Assembly: GCF_000003855.2 (NCBI RefSeq)
Contig: NW_003101677.1
Coordinates: forward strand, 3,371,118-3,435,117
Origin: Blastomyces gilchristii SLH14081
Taxonomy: Eukaryota > Ascomycota > Eurotiomycetes > Onygenales > Ajellomycetaceae
DNA: 64,000 bases
Reading direction: 5' to 3'
The notes under the pieces were generated by a model, which saw only the letters and a program-made list of their open reading frames with translations, searched no databases and was not told the origin of the DNA. Each line of letters begins with the position of its first letter. Position 1 is the first letter of the stretch. Below are positions 49,160 through 60,568 of the stretch, one piece after another. The position numbers were made by a program, and so were the translations under genes.

Positions 49160-49741
49160 TTAAGATCTGAACAAGGTCTTAATTCTCTTCTTCTCTGTCA
49201 GCTTCTGCTAATCAATTAGAGAATAGAAGTATTATTAAAAATTATTATCTCTTAATAAATAAAAAACTTATCAGTTTTGACTTCTTTATCTCTCACTTTA
49301 ACACTCTCTCAATCTTCTTCTGCTACTGCTTATTTATAATAACACTCTTCTTCTTCTCTCTCTCTCTTCATCTTGATCTTAAATCATTTTCAGAACTTCT
49401 TCTGATCTCACTGCTACTGCATGAGACTCTTCACTGTCTTCTTCTTTAATCTCTCACAGGCAGTATCATCTGTATTATTTCTATACTTAGTTCAGTCTAA
49501 ATCTATCAGAAGTATTACTTAAAATTGTTATTATTCTACTCTCTTACAGAGTCTCTTCAAGGTATTATAACATGTCTTGTAATCTGTCTTCTCTTGTTTA
49601 AATATCTTCTTCTTCTTTTTCTTCAATCTGTGATGATACTCACGTGTCTTAGTAATTCACAGAATCGCAGAATATTTGAAGAAGAATAATATAATTGATT
49701 TCAGTAAGTGTTGAAGAGAGATGAAGACAGAAGAGATGATT

Positions 49742-49850
49742 AGAAATAATATAATAATAATGATAATGATGATAATGATGATGATAATAATAATAATGAT
49801 AATAGTGATAATAATAATGATGATGATAATAATGATGATAATAATAAAAG
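49742..49850. repeat. AAT/GAT trinucleotide microsatellite
   Basis: More than 100 bp of interrupted GAT, AAT and GATAAT units on the + strand. Confidence 0.9.
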
Positions 49851-50944
49851 AGAGAGTGTATTGAAATATATTACTGACTTATCAAATATAAAGAGACTTA
49901 AAGAAAATATTAACAGCTTTCAGTGATGTATAGAAACAGCTACAGTGTTATATAGCAATATCATCTTCATTCAATACATGCACTATTGATATTCTTTGTA
50001 TACAGTTATTATATAATCTGTATCAGAAATACATACAGAAAACAGATTTTTATTGCTAGAGCAAATGATTGCAGTAATTCTCTGTTTTTATATCATAAAG
50101 ATAAGTTATTCTCATTTCTTTCTTCTCTCTTTTCTCTTCTTCAATCAATCACTAATTTCAAGCTGATATGAAAACTATTAAAACACTCTTAGAAACTCTC
50201 AAATTGAAGAGTATAGACTAATTAAATTTTAAATACAGAAGAAATCAAATTATCTTCTACAGATTCAATTACTCATTCTCTTTTAAATAAAACAGCAGTC
50301 ATGTCCCTCTTCTCTCCCAATCAAATGAAACATGACTCATGAAAAGCAAGTATCATATCAGGTTATAATGATTAACACAGCCTCAGCACACAGAGCTGTA
50401 TATACACAGTATATGCTGAACTGAGAGACTGTGTGAGTTGCAAATCAGTAACAGCATCTCAGAGAGAGCTGTGCAGTGTGAGAAAGCTGTAACTCTCAGT
50501 TATATGTGCAGAGAGTAAATCACTGCAGTAAGTATATATGTATTGAAGTAATACTTTTTAATAATACTCAGTCTCTGATATGATGAAAATAAAGTCTCTC
50601 TGTGAGATCTGTTTTTACCAGAAGTGAGAGAATCTTATATTTCTCAAGATCATCTTCACATATCTTGTCTGTGAAATTAATGAGAGAAATCATCAATTTC
50701 AGTGTTCTATTCTTAATGTTATTCAAGTAATAGCAGAGTTCATCCTGGCCACACTTTTTAAGTGTATGTTTTCTAATTATTCACATTTACATAGATATAT
50801 ACTGATTATTTATTAGATGATATTAAGATAATGACTCATCACAGCTGTGTTATTCTCACTGTGAGAGATATATAATTGATGATAAACATTATAAAGACTC
50901 TGAGAAGTGAGTATTTTAAGAATACTGCAGCTCTGTGATCTTAA

Positions 50945-51157
50945 TTTTTTTTTATTTTTATTTTTTATTTTTTTCTTTTTCTTTTTATTTTTTTTTTCTT
51001 TTTCTTTTCTTTTTTTTTTTCTTTTTCTTTCTTTCTCTTTTTTTCTTTCTCTTCTTTTTTTCTTTCTCTTTTTTTTTTTTTTTTATTGTGATTTTTTCTT
51101 GTTGTTTTATTTTTTATTTTTTTGTTATTTTTTGTATTTTATATTTTTTTTTTAATT
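50945..51157. repeat. T-rich polypyrimidine tract
   Basis: About 210 bp composed almost wholly of T with scattered C on the + strand, near the right end of the hAT-like element. It produces open frames rich in Phe that are not genes. Confidence 0.9.
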
Positions 51158-51619
51158 AAAATGATATTAATTATAATCTATATTCAGAAAAGTAATAATA
51201 TTTAATAATACTCTCTATTGAATTTTCAACAAATGAGCACTATGTTATGATATTATATAAGTGAGAAATGATTTCATAATCTCATTTAATACTATTTTCA
51301 ATAATGAGATCAGAATGAAAATGTGACTAAGAATTCAAATATATTTTTTATCTGAGACTAGATTTTTATTTGAAAAGTGAATCTGAGATCTTTAATATTT
51401 GAAATAATGTGATTTGAAATCAATGTGATGAACACAAATCATGATTAGAAGTAATGCTTTTAGGCAACATGATAACTGTAAAGTTTGATCCTGGTCTCAG
51501 ACACGGTCACACGGTCAGTCTAACTACAGATATATAAGATATTCATACAATTACACTTCTTTCAATTTTACAGATATCATATATCTGATAATTGATATAA
51601 TCATGTCTAATGATAGTAT

Positions 51620-52800
51620 GAGAGAACTCTCAAACATAAGTATAGACACAGTATTACAGTGACTCTAAGTAATGTTAGAATTACAATAATAATAAATAGC
51701 TAATATGTATGTAACTCAATAATATTAATATGAAGAAATTCAATAATTATCTCAATAAGAAACCTCTGCACAGACAATTTCAATACTGATAGAATTAAAT
51801 ATAAAAGTGCTGAAAAAATACTTAAATACTTCTGTATATTTTAATACTTCTGATCTCACTCTCTACTCATTATAAAGAATGAAAATGCTTGTAAAACTGA
51901 GTATAGATGAAGATATCATTGATTCATTAATCAATTAAAATTGATATATCAATGAATAATTGAAGAGTTGTGTAAAATAAAAGTTTCATTCATGAATGAA
52001 AGCATGTGAACCAGTGTTACAAACATCTGATAATATCATAAAATATCTTAATATTCTGTTTCAAGACACTGTCATACAACAGAAAGTATTAGATTGATTA
52101 TAGAGTGTCTGACAGAGAAACACTTCTCTCATAATATTCATTTCTGACTTCAACATCAAGATTCTAGAAGTAGATAATTAATCTTGAGAGAATTAAATGA
52201 AGATTAGCATGCTTAAGAAGACATTAACTTTCAAACTCTTACAGACTTTTATAAGTATAGATGAAGATCAGACTTATGAAGATTTCTGTATACAACTTCA
52301 GACATTGAATGACTGTCTTATCAAGCTCAAGGAGTCAAGAGTATATAGAACAGTAGTAGAAGACATTATACTTATACATCTATGCTGAGAAATAACTCAG
52401 TCACTTATACACTTATACTGAAGAATAACAATGATGCAGATATTATGAATTAAGTAGACTTAAATATCTATACATAAGTAAGAGTCTTCACTGTCTGAAT
52501 AGACTTCTGAGTTTCTGAGATCACTCTCAAAGAAGTCACTGATTAATGTTAATAAGAAGTGTACATTAACTGTAACTGATCAGAACACATTGCTTTCAAC
52601 TGCTGATCAGTCTATGTATCTTATTACTGAAAGAATGAATCAGTATCTATTCATATCAATTACATTGCAGTGAAGAAAGATTTGAAAGATAACTGCAAGA
52701 ATGCTCTGATAAGACAGAGAAAAGATTAGCTTCTGTTCAAATTTATAAACAGAAGCTTGAAGAGATCAGATAATAACAATTTGAAGAGAAAATAACAATA
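51620..52800 (+). pseudogene. Gypsy-3 gag remnant
   Basis: Translation from about 51624 (MSNDSMRELSNIS) with multiple stops. A 63-codon open piece at 52197-52388 includes LLQTFISIDEDQTYEDF. It occupies the gag position before a protease-like segment. Assignment is by position; no knuckle was seen. Confidence 0.55.
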
Positions 52801-55800
52801 AATGCAATTCTTATATCTACTGTGATTGATAACATGTATAATATAAAAGTCATGATAGATAGTAATCTATATTACTATGCAATGATAAAATCTTCAGTTA
52901 TAAAATATTATAATCTTCAGTATATCTTCTTATCAAAACCCTGACTTCTCACAGAATTTAATAGTTCAAAAGATGTTTGCATCTGTTATATAGTAAAACT
53001 AAATATAGATGTTAAAGAATATTAATATGAAGATATCTATACATATAAAGTTGATAATCTTAATTATAATCTTATATTAGAACTTGTCTGACTATCTGAA
53101 TAAGATATCTTATTGAATGTTTGAAACAGAAGCTTGATATTCTCTAATAATAATAGAATTCATGAAGATGATATTCACAAGACTATAAATCTTACACAGA
53201 TCTCTGTCAACACTTATAAAATACTCTGAAAAAGAAGTTATTATCAAAACTGCTGATAAAATTACTGATAGCAGAATTATATATGATTCTATTATATCAG
53301 TCTGATCAATATTAAAAAGACTCTAGAAAAGTTATCTCATATTATAATAACAGATTCTTATATGAAACTCTCTTAACAATATCATGAATATCTAGATATC
53401 TTCTAATAAGATAATAATGTTACAAATCTATCTCTCTTATAAGATTCAGAAGTGAATCACAGTATAAAGTTGAAAAAGAAGAATGATAAGAACTCTGAAT
53501 TATTATAAGACTCTCTTTATAACATATTCTAAGATGAACTTCTTCTTCTTCAAAAGACACTTAACAATCTATTGAATAAAGAATTTATACATATTAGTAA
53601 CTCTTTCACCGCAGCCTCTATTCTCTTTACAAAGAAATCAGATGAAGAACTCTGATTCTGTGTGAATTATCAAGAATTGAACAGATTAACAAAGAAGAAC
53701 TGTTATTCTTTATCTCTTATTAATGAAACTCTAGCTTGTATTGAACAAGCTTAATGATTTATAAAGTTAGATATCATTACTGTGTTTCATAAGATTTACA
53801 TCACTGAAGAAGATAAGTAACTTACAGTATTCTGAGCACAATAGAATCTCTTTGAATAAGTAGTCACACTCTTTGAACTGACTAATACTCTCAGTACATT
53901 TCAGAAGTATATTAACTGAGCACTCTGAGATTTCCTTGATAAATTTGCATCTATATATCTTGATAACATCCTCATCTTTACTGATGAGTTTAGAAAAGAA
54001 TATCAAGAACATATACAAAAGACATTATAATAACTACAGAAAGCAGAACTACTGATAGATATAGATAAGTATAATTTTGAGATTAAAAGTACAAAATATC
54101 TAAGCTTTATTATAGAAGCTGATAAGAGAATCTGAATGAATTCTGAGAAGATCTCTGCTATTCTTGAATAAGAGGCTTCACACACTGTGAAAGATGTACA
54201 AAGCTTTATCAGATTCACTAACTTCTATCAGTGATTTATATAAAACTTCTCAGATATCATGAGATCACTTACAGAACTTATTAAGAAGAACTCAGTATTT
54301 CAATGATCAGTGAATACTAAAGCTACATTTACACAGATAAAGAAGATGTTCATTAATATCTTTCTACTGATAATATTTAATTCTGATTATGAGATAGTTA
54401 TTGAAGCTAATTTCTCTGACTATGTTATAGAAGAAGCTATATTGCAATATAATGATAAAAATGTCTTACAATTATATATCTTCATGTTTAAGAAACTGAG
54501 TCCTGCTGAATACAATTATAAGATCTATGATAAGAAACTTCTCACAATTATACACTGTCTAGAAGAATAAGACTCTGAACTCTGAAGTATCTCTGAATTT
54601 AAGATAATCACAGATCATAAGAATCTCAAATACTTCACAACTATCTATAAACTCACTGAATGACAGATGTGATAATCTGAGTTTCTAAGCTACTTTCATT
54701 TTATAATACACTATCATCTCAGCAGTCAGAACTCAATGACAGATGTACTCTTATAATGAGAATAAGATATACTATCTGATATGATAGACACATGCTGAAT
54801 GAATTGAGAACACTGACTCTTGAACTTGAAGATATTAGTTGATTACAATGAGATTACTCATGATACTATACATACTTCTCTGATTAAAATATTCTCTCTC
54901 TGAACTAATACTGATATCTTCACTTCTTCTACACTGAATGAACTGTGATATACAGTAGCTCAGGCTAACAAACTTCTTCAAACTCTCACTAAAGCAGTAT
55001 AATAAGAAGTGTCTTAATTCTCTTCAGAATTACATATAAAGATCAACATCTTAGAATATTCAATAGATGACAGTAATACTCTGTGATTTCATAAATGATG
55101 TTAAGTCTCTCATTCTGAACTCTTACACACTTGAATAATACAAGAGATGTATGACTCATGTATAACTGATTATTCAGACTGTGAATAACTGTATAGAATG
55201 ATCTTCTGAGAGTTCTACTGATCTGAGATATTAAACAGTATCAGATACTTTATCTGAAACTGCAACTACTGTTCTTCTGTTATCTTATAAAAGAACTGTA
55301 GAAAAGATCTACTGAAATCACTCAATATTTCTGATAGAATCTGATAAGATGTAGTAATTAACTTCATTATTAATCTATCTGAGAGTAAGAATTGCAAGAA
55401 TATTCTGATTATCATTGACTGACTAAGTAAAGATATAATATTGAAATCTTATAACAAGATGAATACTGAATAAGTCACTGAAGTCTTCTTACAGAGTTCA
55501 TTCTATTGAATATATAAGTTGCTGAGATCTATCATATCAGATCAAGGCTGCTAATTCATGAGTACTCTTTGAACAAGAATCTGTCAAGTTTTCAAGATTA
55601 TATATTATTTGTTAACTGTCTATCACTCTGAAACTGATGATGTATTAGAATGAATAATTCAGACTGTGAAGAATTATCTTTATAAGTTCTGTAATTACTT
55701 ATAAGATGATTGATATAATCTTCTTCTACACACAGAGATCACTATCAATGATCAAGATATCATTTCAACAGATATAAGCTCATTCTTTCTTATATACAGA

Positions 55801-56396
55801 TATCATATGAAAGTGTTAAATCTTCTAAAGATCACACAGTTCACACTGAACCTCTGCAGTCTGATTCAGATCACTGATAATATAGTAATAAAGCTCTGAG
55901 ATGTCTGTGACTAAGCAGAAGCCTTCATGATAAGCACTAAACAAGATCAAGAGAATCAAGTTAATATCTGACAAGATTTCACAGAACAGTATAAGATAGA
56001 AGATCTTGTATAATTGAATCTTAAGAATATATGAATCATACACTCATTTTATACATTGAATTATTATTATGTGAAATACACAGTAATAGAAGTTCTAGAC
56101 AGTCATAACTATTATCTTGATACTCTGTCAGAAATTCATGATGTGTTTCACATAAGTCTACTTTATCACACTGTCACTGACTCATTCTCTTCATAACTGA
56201 CTTCTGACTGGCAGCTGCTAGAAATTATAGAAGAAGATAATGAACTTGAGTAAGAAATTAAAGATATTCTCAATGAGAGATTCTGCAGTCACAGCTGATA
56301 ATATCTTGTGAAATGAGTCAGCTATAATCATCTGACCTGAACTCTGAGTTCTGTGTTATCTGAGACTGCAGCTCATGACTGATGAGAAGAAAGAAG
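52801..56396 (+). pseudogene. Gypsy-3 pol remnant with C-terminal chromodomain
   Basis: A protease-like MIDSNLYYYAMI lies near 52860. RT at 53600-54000 has SILFTKKSDEELWFCVNYQE, and YLDN at 53956-53967 in place of YLDD. RNase H at 54300-54740 has FKKLSPAEYNYKIYDKKLL and ITDHKNLKYF. The integrase core at 55390-55800 has LRSIISDQG and LTVYHSETDD. At about 56243-56390 a chromodomain-like end reads IKDILNERF, YLVKWVSYNHLTW (TGA read as Trp) and LSETAAHD. This marks a chromovirus-type Gypsy, a group whose integrase tail can target H3K9-methylated chromatin. Many stops; inactive. Confidence 0.85.
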
Positions 56397-56400
56397 TTAA

Positions 56401-56703
56401 TATAACAGACTGCATCTGATCATTCATATAAGACTATTCTGTTACACTTCACAGATTTCTATCACTCTGATTCTTACTCATTCTCAATTGTTAATTCTCA
56501 GTCACTATGAATGTGTATAAACATGTACACTTCAATTCTTAGTCATTCTCAATCACTGATTCTCAGCTGCTATAAATACATATAAATATTCACTTTAATT
56601 ACTGATTCTTGTACTTTCTCTTTCTTTTCCTTTTTTAATGTTTTTCTCTTTGTTATATAAGATCTATATATTATACTGATCTATTCAGTGTAGATCTCTT
56701 ACA
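56401..56703 (+). repeat. Gypsy-3 3' LTR
   Basis: 303 bp beginning TATAACAGACTG (from TGTGACGGGCTG) and ending CTCTTACA. Followed by ATTAT. Confidence 0.92.
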
Positions 56704-57016
56704 ATTATAGTAATAAAATAAATTCAATCTGTATATTTAAGTAATTAACAATTGATTGAAAATCAGTTGATAAGCAATTCAGTGAATAATTTCAGTATTA
56801 AATTGATTTTGAATTGATTTTGAATTAATTCTGAATTAATTGTTAATTAATTATAGTAATAAAATAAATTCAATCTGTATATTTAAGTAATTAACAATTG
56901 ATTGAAAATCAGTTAATAATCAATTCAGTGTAAATTATATAAATACTTACTTTATTATTAAATTCAAGAATAATTTCAGTATTAAATTGATTTTAAATTG
57001 ATTTTAAATTAATTGT
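56704..57016. repeat. Tandem repeat units of the TIR element (right part)
   Basis: Two units starting ATTATAGTAATAAAATAAATTC at 56704 and 56850. The first lacks about 38 bp around TAAATTATATAAATACTTAC that the second keeps. Confidence 0.75.
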
Positions 57017-57184
57017 AGAATTGATGGTAATTTGATAAATAATTAAGAAAGAAAGAGTGGTTTCAAATTACAAGAAAAAATGTATTGAGCGAGGTCAGAT
57101 AATGGCACAGGTCACATTTACGAGGTCAGCTTACATAACGAGGTCAAGTGACGCACTTAGCAAGGTCAAGTTTTCTGCTTCCTG

Positions 57185-57299
57185 AATTAATTAGTGGCCG
57201 CTATAACCTCTTTACATTTGTAAGTGCATTCAGAAGCGGTCGCGTTATTATTCAGCAGTTATATGTTCTTTCAAACCACATCCTTCCCCACCAGATTCA
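57185..57299. other. Relic of pre-insertion unique DNA between two transposons
   Basis: About 110 bp with balanced composition and CpG (AGTGGCCGCTATAACC, GAAGCGGTCGCGTTATT). It lies between the TIR element and Copia-III, begins with AATTAATTAGTG (57185-57196) and ends with the target sequence ATTCA. Confidence 0.5.
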
Positions 57300-57396
57300 T
57301 CTTGGAGAATAATGGTGTGTTGTAATCTAACTACGCGAGTTACGCTAAATAGGTTGGAGTGGCACGTGACTAGGGTAGGTGTAGTAATCACCAACA
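57300..57396 (-). repeat. Copia-III 3' LTR (left on this strand)
   Basis: 97 bp with several CpG sites kept. Reads TGTTGGTGATTACTACACC on the minus strand. Confidence 0.9.
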
Positions 57397-59612
57397 CCCC
57401 CCCTTGCTACACCGTGGTCTATAAGCCGCCACCCGGGGCCTCCCTCATCCTCAAATCTTTCAAAAATGCAATAATAATTAATTACATCAATCAGACTCTG
57501 ATTTTCTCATTAGGAAAGGTGTCTGTACAGTAATAACTGTAAAAATCAAGAAATACATGTAAAATTCATTAATCTGCTGTATCATCATTATCATTCAATC
57601 ATTTCTTCTTCTCAATTTCCTGAATATCAACCCTTATGATAAAATCTTCAAATGCAGGCTTCACCAGTGGCTTGGTGAGGCTGTCAGCTATGTTTGCTGT
57701 AGAATTAACATGTTCTATCATGATTTTCTCTTTTTCAATTAAATTGTGAAGAATATGATATCTAATCTTGATATGATATAATCTTTATATTAAGAATTCT
57801 CTCTTTACTAGATCAATTGCTTTCTTATTGTCAACTCATATATGTGAGCATATTTTCACTTTTTCATCATTCATCAACTCAGTATTATATAACAGATTGT
57901 ATTATCTGTTATACTTAATCAATAACTTGCACTCTCTCTATTAAGAGTGTTATTTCTGTTGAAAAGTGTTTTTTCATTCTCTGCCAGATTGATGAAGAAT
58001 CTTATTACTGGCTTGACAGCTCATATCATAGATGCAAAGATTGAACATGTTATTTTTACCTGAACACAGACTTTGCAGAATGATAAAGCTCATTGATCAA
58101 TAATTCTCATCTCTAGATATAAATCTGCTGTTATTTTTACAATATCTGTGAGATTTAGATGTTCTAGCTTTTAATATCATTGCATCATCATAAGTTCAGA
58201 TCAAGTCTCTGTATATAATCAGCCTTTTCATCTCATAGATATCATTCTCATTTAATCTTGCTGTAAATGAGAACATGTGATTTAGAGACATAATCAACAT
58301 AGTATAATTATTCTCATATATCAACTACTTATAGATATAACTCTGACATATAAGCTTATTTATACTCATGAGATTCACTTCTAACTTCAGAACATAGTGA
58401 ACATTATTTAACAGCATATTTATTTCTTTCACTGAAATCTTTGTATCTTCTATAGCTATAGCAGAGACTACTGTTTCATCTGTCATTTTCAACATTACTT
58501 TCACCTTCTGAGATTTTGTCATGACAAGATCCCTGTGAGATATGATGTGAGTGCCTGATTCAGAGTCTAGAATTCAAATATCTTTTTCTATCTAATCACT
58601 TACATAGATCTTTTTCTTAATACAAAATACTTGCTTCATAATATTGTGAATAGAAGCAGCACTTATATTCTTCACATTCTTGTCTTTATTCTTGTTTCTA
58701 TTTGTATTGAAGTTTGAAGAATATTTCTCAGAGTATTTCTTTCAACAGTTAGTCTGAATATGATTAACTTTTTAATAATAATAGTATGTTCTCACATCAT
58801 TATCTCTATGTTCAGATTTGAATTCAGTGTTCTTATTCTTGTCATTGTCTTTGTTCTTGCCTTTCTTATTCTTGTCTTGAGCATTATTTGCAGAGGTCTT
58901 TTCATCAGAGATGAGAGGTTCATCAGTAGCTGACAATTGTAGAAGAATATCTTAACACAATTTTATAAAATTATCTTCAAGTATTCTAGTATTCTTATTC
59001 TTCTCTATTGCATTCATTTAATTCTTTATAAAAGATAATCAATCTTTACTAATCTCTGTAAGAAGTCTGTCAAAAAACATGAAATCTTTAATATTATATC
59101 TCAATCAGATATAATCAGTCCTGATTACAATTAAATGTTCAATAAATGCATAATCAGAACTCTTTAATTTCAATATCATCTTAATCAATTCTTGAAATAG
59201 ATGAGTTTCACAAACAGTAGATCTCTCAGTGAAATTATTCTCTATAACAGATTATAGAGAATAAGTAGATAGTTAAGACTTCTTAAGTATAATAAAGTGA
59301 GATTTAATCTGTGAAGTGATCATAAACTATATATAGCTATATAGTCAGATATTTCATTCTGATCAAAAATATTACATATTTATACTGACATTCTTATCAG
59401 AATTAACCTGCTTATTATTAAGAATATCATTCATTTCAGATTGTCTTGCTACAAGCAGAATCTCTTCTTTTCATATAGAATAATTTGCAGAGTCAGTGAG
59501 TATAATAGACTTCTTTATAAATCTTACTTAATCTCTGAATTCATTAAGAATCTTTATCAATGCAGATATTCTACTCTTTCATTAAAGATAGTTTATTAAA
59601 TCTGTACTAAGC

Positions 59613-59626
59613 TCTTCATTTTCATC
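59613..59626. repeat. Left target duplication of the SINE
   Basis: TCTTCATTTTCATC, identical to 59998-60011. Confidence 0.92.
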
Positions 59627-59997
59627 GCCCCGGTGGCCGAATGGTTAATGCGGCCACCTGGTAGCGCCTTGGCGTGAGAAACCAAGGTGTGTGGGTTCGA
59701 AACCCGCAGGGGATACATTAAATCCGGAACTCAAGCACCTCAGGTTTCTAATAAATACAGAGGTGTACAAATCGCTCTAACAAAATCGCTCTATGTTCCT
59801 GGGATGGGAAGTTATTATCACATGTATTTAATTGTCACTTCTTTGTATTTCCTATGTTCTTGTTATCTTGACATGGTCTCAACACCTGTATTTCCTCCTG
59901 TATAACCAACACTTGGCCTGTATTTAACATCACGCAAGGACTCATCATAAGCTCCGCTTGTATATGAGTATAATGAAAGAATAATAATAATAATAAA
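59627..59997 (+). mobile_element. tRNA-derived SINE inserted in Copia-III
   Basis: A 371-bp, CpG-containing block in AT-rich decayed DNA, flanked by the 14-bp direct repeat TCTTCATTTTCATC. The 5' head (59627 to about 59715) resembles a tRNA: GCCCCGG as acceptor strand, an A box TGGCCGAATGG and a B box GGTTCGAAACC inside a paired T-arm (GTGGG/CCCGC). The anticodon region does not fold as a normal tRNA and the acceptor strands no longer pair, so it is not a working tRNA gene. A unique 280-bp body follows, ending in an AAT repeat tail (59981-59997). Head, body, simple-repeat tail and target duplication define a SINE, moved by some LINE machinery not present here. It lacks the decay of its host element, so it arrived later. 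Confidence 0.9.
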
Positions 59998-60011
59998 TCT
60001 TCATTTTCATC
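59998..60011. repeat. Right target duplication of the SINE
   Basis: TCTTCATTTTCATC directly after the AAT tail. Confidence 0.92.
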
Positions 60012-60471
60012 TCTGTCTGTCTTCATTCACTTAACTTTATACTGAAGTCTTACAATTTCTAGTCTCATGCAAGTCTTCTCACTCACAGAGCTATTATTAT
60101 TTCAGTCACTTAAGCTCTCTGTATTATCTGACATCTCACTGATATCTTTAACTGAGTCTTTATATTCATTGAACTTATCAGACTGTTTCTCTATAATGGT
60201 TTCATTCAGCTTAAATACCTCAGAAGCTGTCTTTCAATTCATTATTAACATTAACAGTAATCTATAATCTTGCATTTACTTCTCTGATATTTTCTTATTT
60301 CTCTGTCTTGAAGATATATATTCATTTGTTATGTCAGATGTTCTCTCAGATCTTAGATTAATCATGAGTTCAATCACTCAATAAATCATCTAGACACACT
60401 TGTAACAATGTGTGAAGATGTTAATTACATGTTATTTTACAGCTTTTCATTGTGTAGAGAGCTTCATAATC

Positions 60472-60568
60472 TCTTGAAGAATAACATTATATTGTAATCT
60501 AACTACGCGAGTTACACTAAATAGATTGAGATGACACGTGACTAGAGTAGGTGTAGTAATCATCAACA
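60472..60568 (-). repeat. Copia-III 5' LTR (right on this strand)
   Basis: 97 bp, same length as the left LTR. Followed by ATTCA. Confidence 0.9.

Larger units (their letters stand above)
45666..51522. mobile_element. hAT-like DNA transposon, degenerate
   Basis: An 8-bp direct repeat ACTACAGA at 45658-45665 and 51523-51530 flanks 5,857 bp whose ends are inverted: TAGACTGGCC on the left and TAGACTGACC read from the right. Short inverted ends with 8-bp duplications are characteristic of the hAT superfamily. A sub-terminal motif ACCAGGATCAA also occurs in inverted orientation near both ends (about 45736 and 51490). It sits in the Gypsy-3 leader just inside the 5' LTR. No transposase could be read with confidence; the interior is very AT-rich with stops in all frames. 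Its large size suggests a further nested insertion or repeat growth. Confidence 0.75.
37875..56703 (+). mobile_element. Gypsy-3: chromodomain Ty3/Gypsy element carrying Gypsy-2 and a hAT-like element
   Basis: The 3' LTR is 303 bp (56401-56703). The 5' LTR is also 303 bp once Gypsy-2 is removed (37875-38030 plus 45308-45454). The target duplication ATTAT is at 37870-37874 and 56704-56708. LTR ends were TGTGACGGGC...CTTACA; the 3' copy reads TATAACAGAC and the 5' copy ends CTTATA, all by transitions. Internal coding order gag, PR, RT, RH, IN, chromodomain reads on the + strand. Without insertions the element is about 5.7 kb. The equal LTR lengths and exact duplications make the nesting model strong. 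Confidence 0.93.
37380..57184. mobile_element. Non-autonomous TIR DNA element (about 0.97 kb) split by Gypsy-3
   Basis: CAGAAAACTTGACCTCGC at 37384 reappears inverted at 57160-57177 (CAGAAAACTTGACCTTGC on the minus strand). The similarity continues inward for 70-90 bp and contains three to five copies of TGACCT(C/T)G. A 12-bp direct repeat AATTAATTAGTG stands outside the two ends, at 37368-37379 and 57185-57196, 4 and 7 bp from the inverted repeats. Without Gypsy-3 (and one ATTAT copy) the element is 37380-37874 plus 56709-57184, about 971 bp, with no coding capacity but a tandem array of a roughly 150-190-bp unit. Long inverted ends suggest a MULE- or MITE-like element. The class is not certain. 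Confidence 0.65.
57550..60400 (-). pseudogene. Copia-III gag-pol remnant with 2.18-kb deletion
   Basis: Minus-strand sequence follows Copia-II 11100-13281, then jumps to Copia-II 15452-15740. The joint falls in a shared GTTATA at 57888-57893. The piece at 58325-58522 translates MTKSQKVKVMLKMTDETVVS and NMLLNNVHYVLKLEVNLMSI, parallel to Copia-II 12546-12740. Stops are frequent. No catalytic domain is complete. Confidence 0.8.
57300..60568 (-). mobile_element. Copia-III: internally deleted Copia element of the Copia-II family
   Basis: LTRs of 97 bp at 57300-57396 and 60472-60568 have the target duplication ATTCA at 57295-57299 and 60569-60573. On the minus strand the 3' LTR is preceded by a seven-G polypurine tract (57397-57406 region), and the 5' LTR is followed by GATTATGAAGCTC, close to the initiator-tRNA anticodon-loop primer site. 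Internal sequence aligns to Copia-II but lacks 2.18 kb covering part of integrase, all of RT and the start of RNase H. Remnants include RNase H (57550-57890), protease/pre-integrase (58325-58550, with MTKSQKVKVMLKMTDETV) and gag. A SINE is inserted at 59627-59997. Confidence 0.92.

Noticed and set aside
49742..49850. CRISPR-like or regulatory repeat array
   Set aside because: Plain trinucleotide microsatellite with no spacers.
50907..51159. Phe-rich membrane protein
   Set aside because: Product of translating a poly-T tract.
37870..56708. Two independent Gypsy elements side by side instead of nesting
   Set aside because: The 303-bp LTR is complete only when the 38031-45302 element is removed, and both ATTAT and ATCAT duplications fit exactly.
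59627..59715. Functional tRNA gene
   Set aside because: A and B boxes and a T-arm are present, but the acceptor ends (GCCCCGG with AGGGGAT) do not pair properly and no normal anticodon arm forms. The target duplications and tail show a SINE instead.
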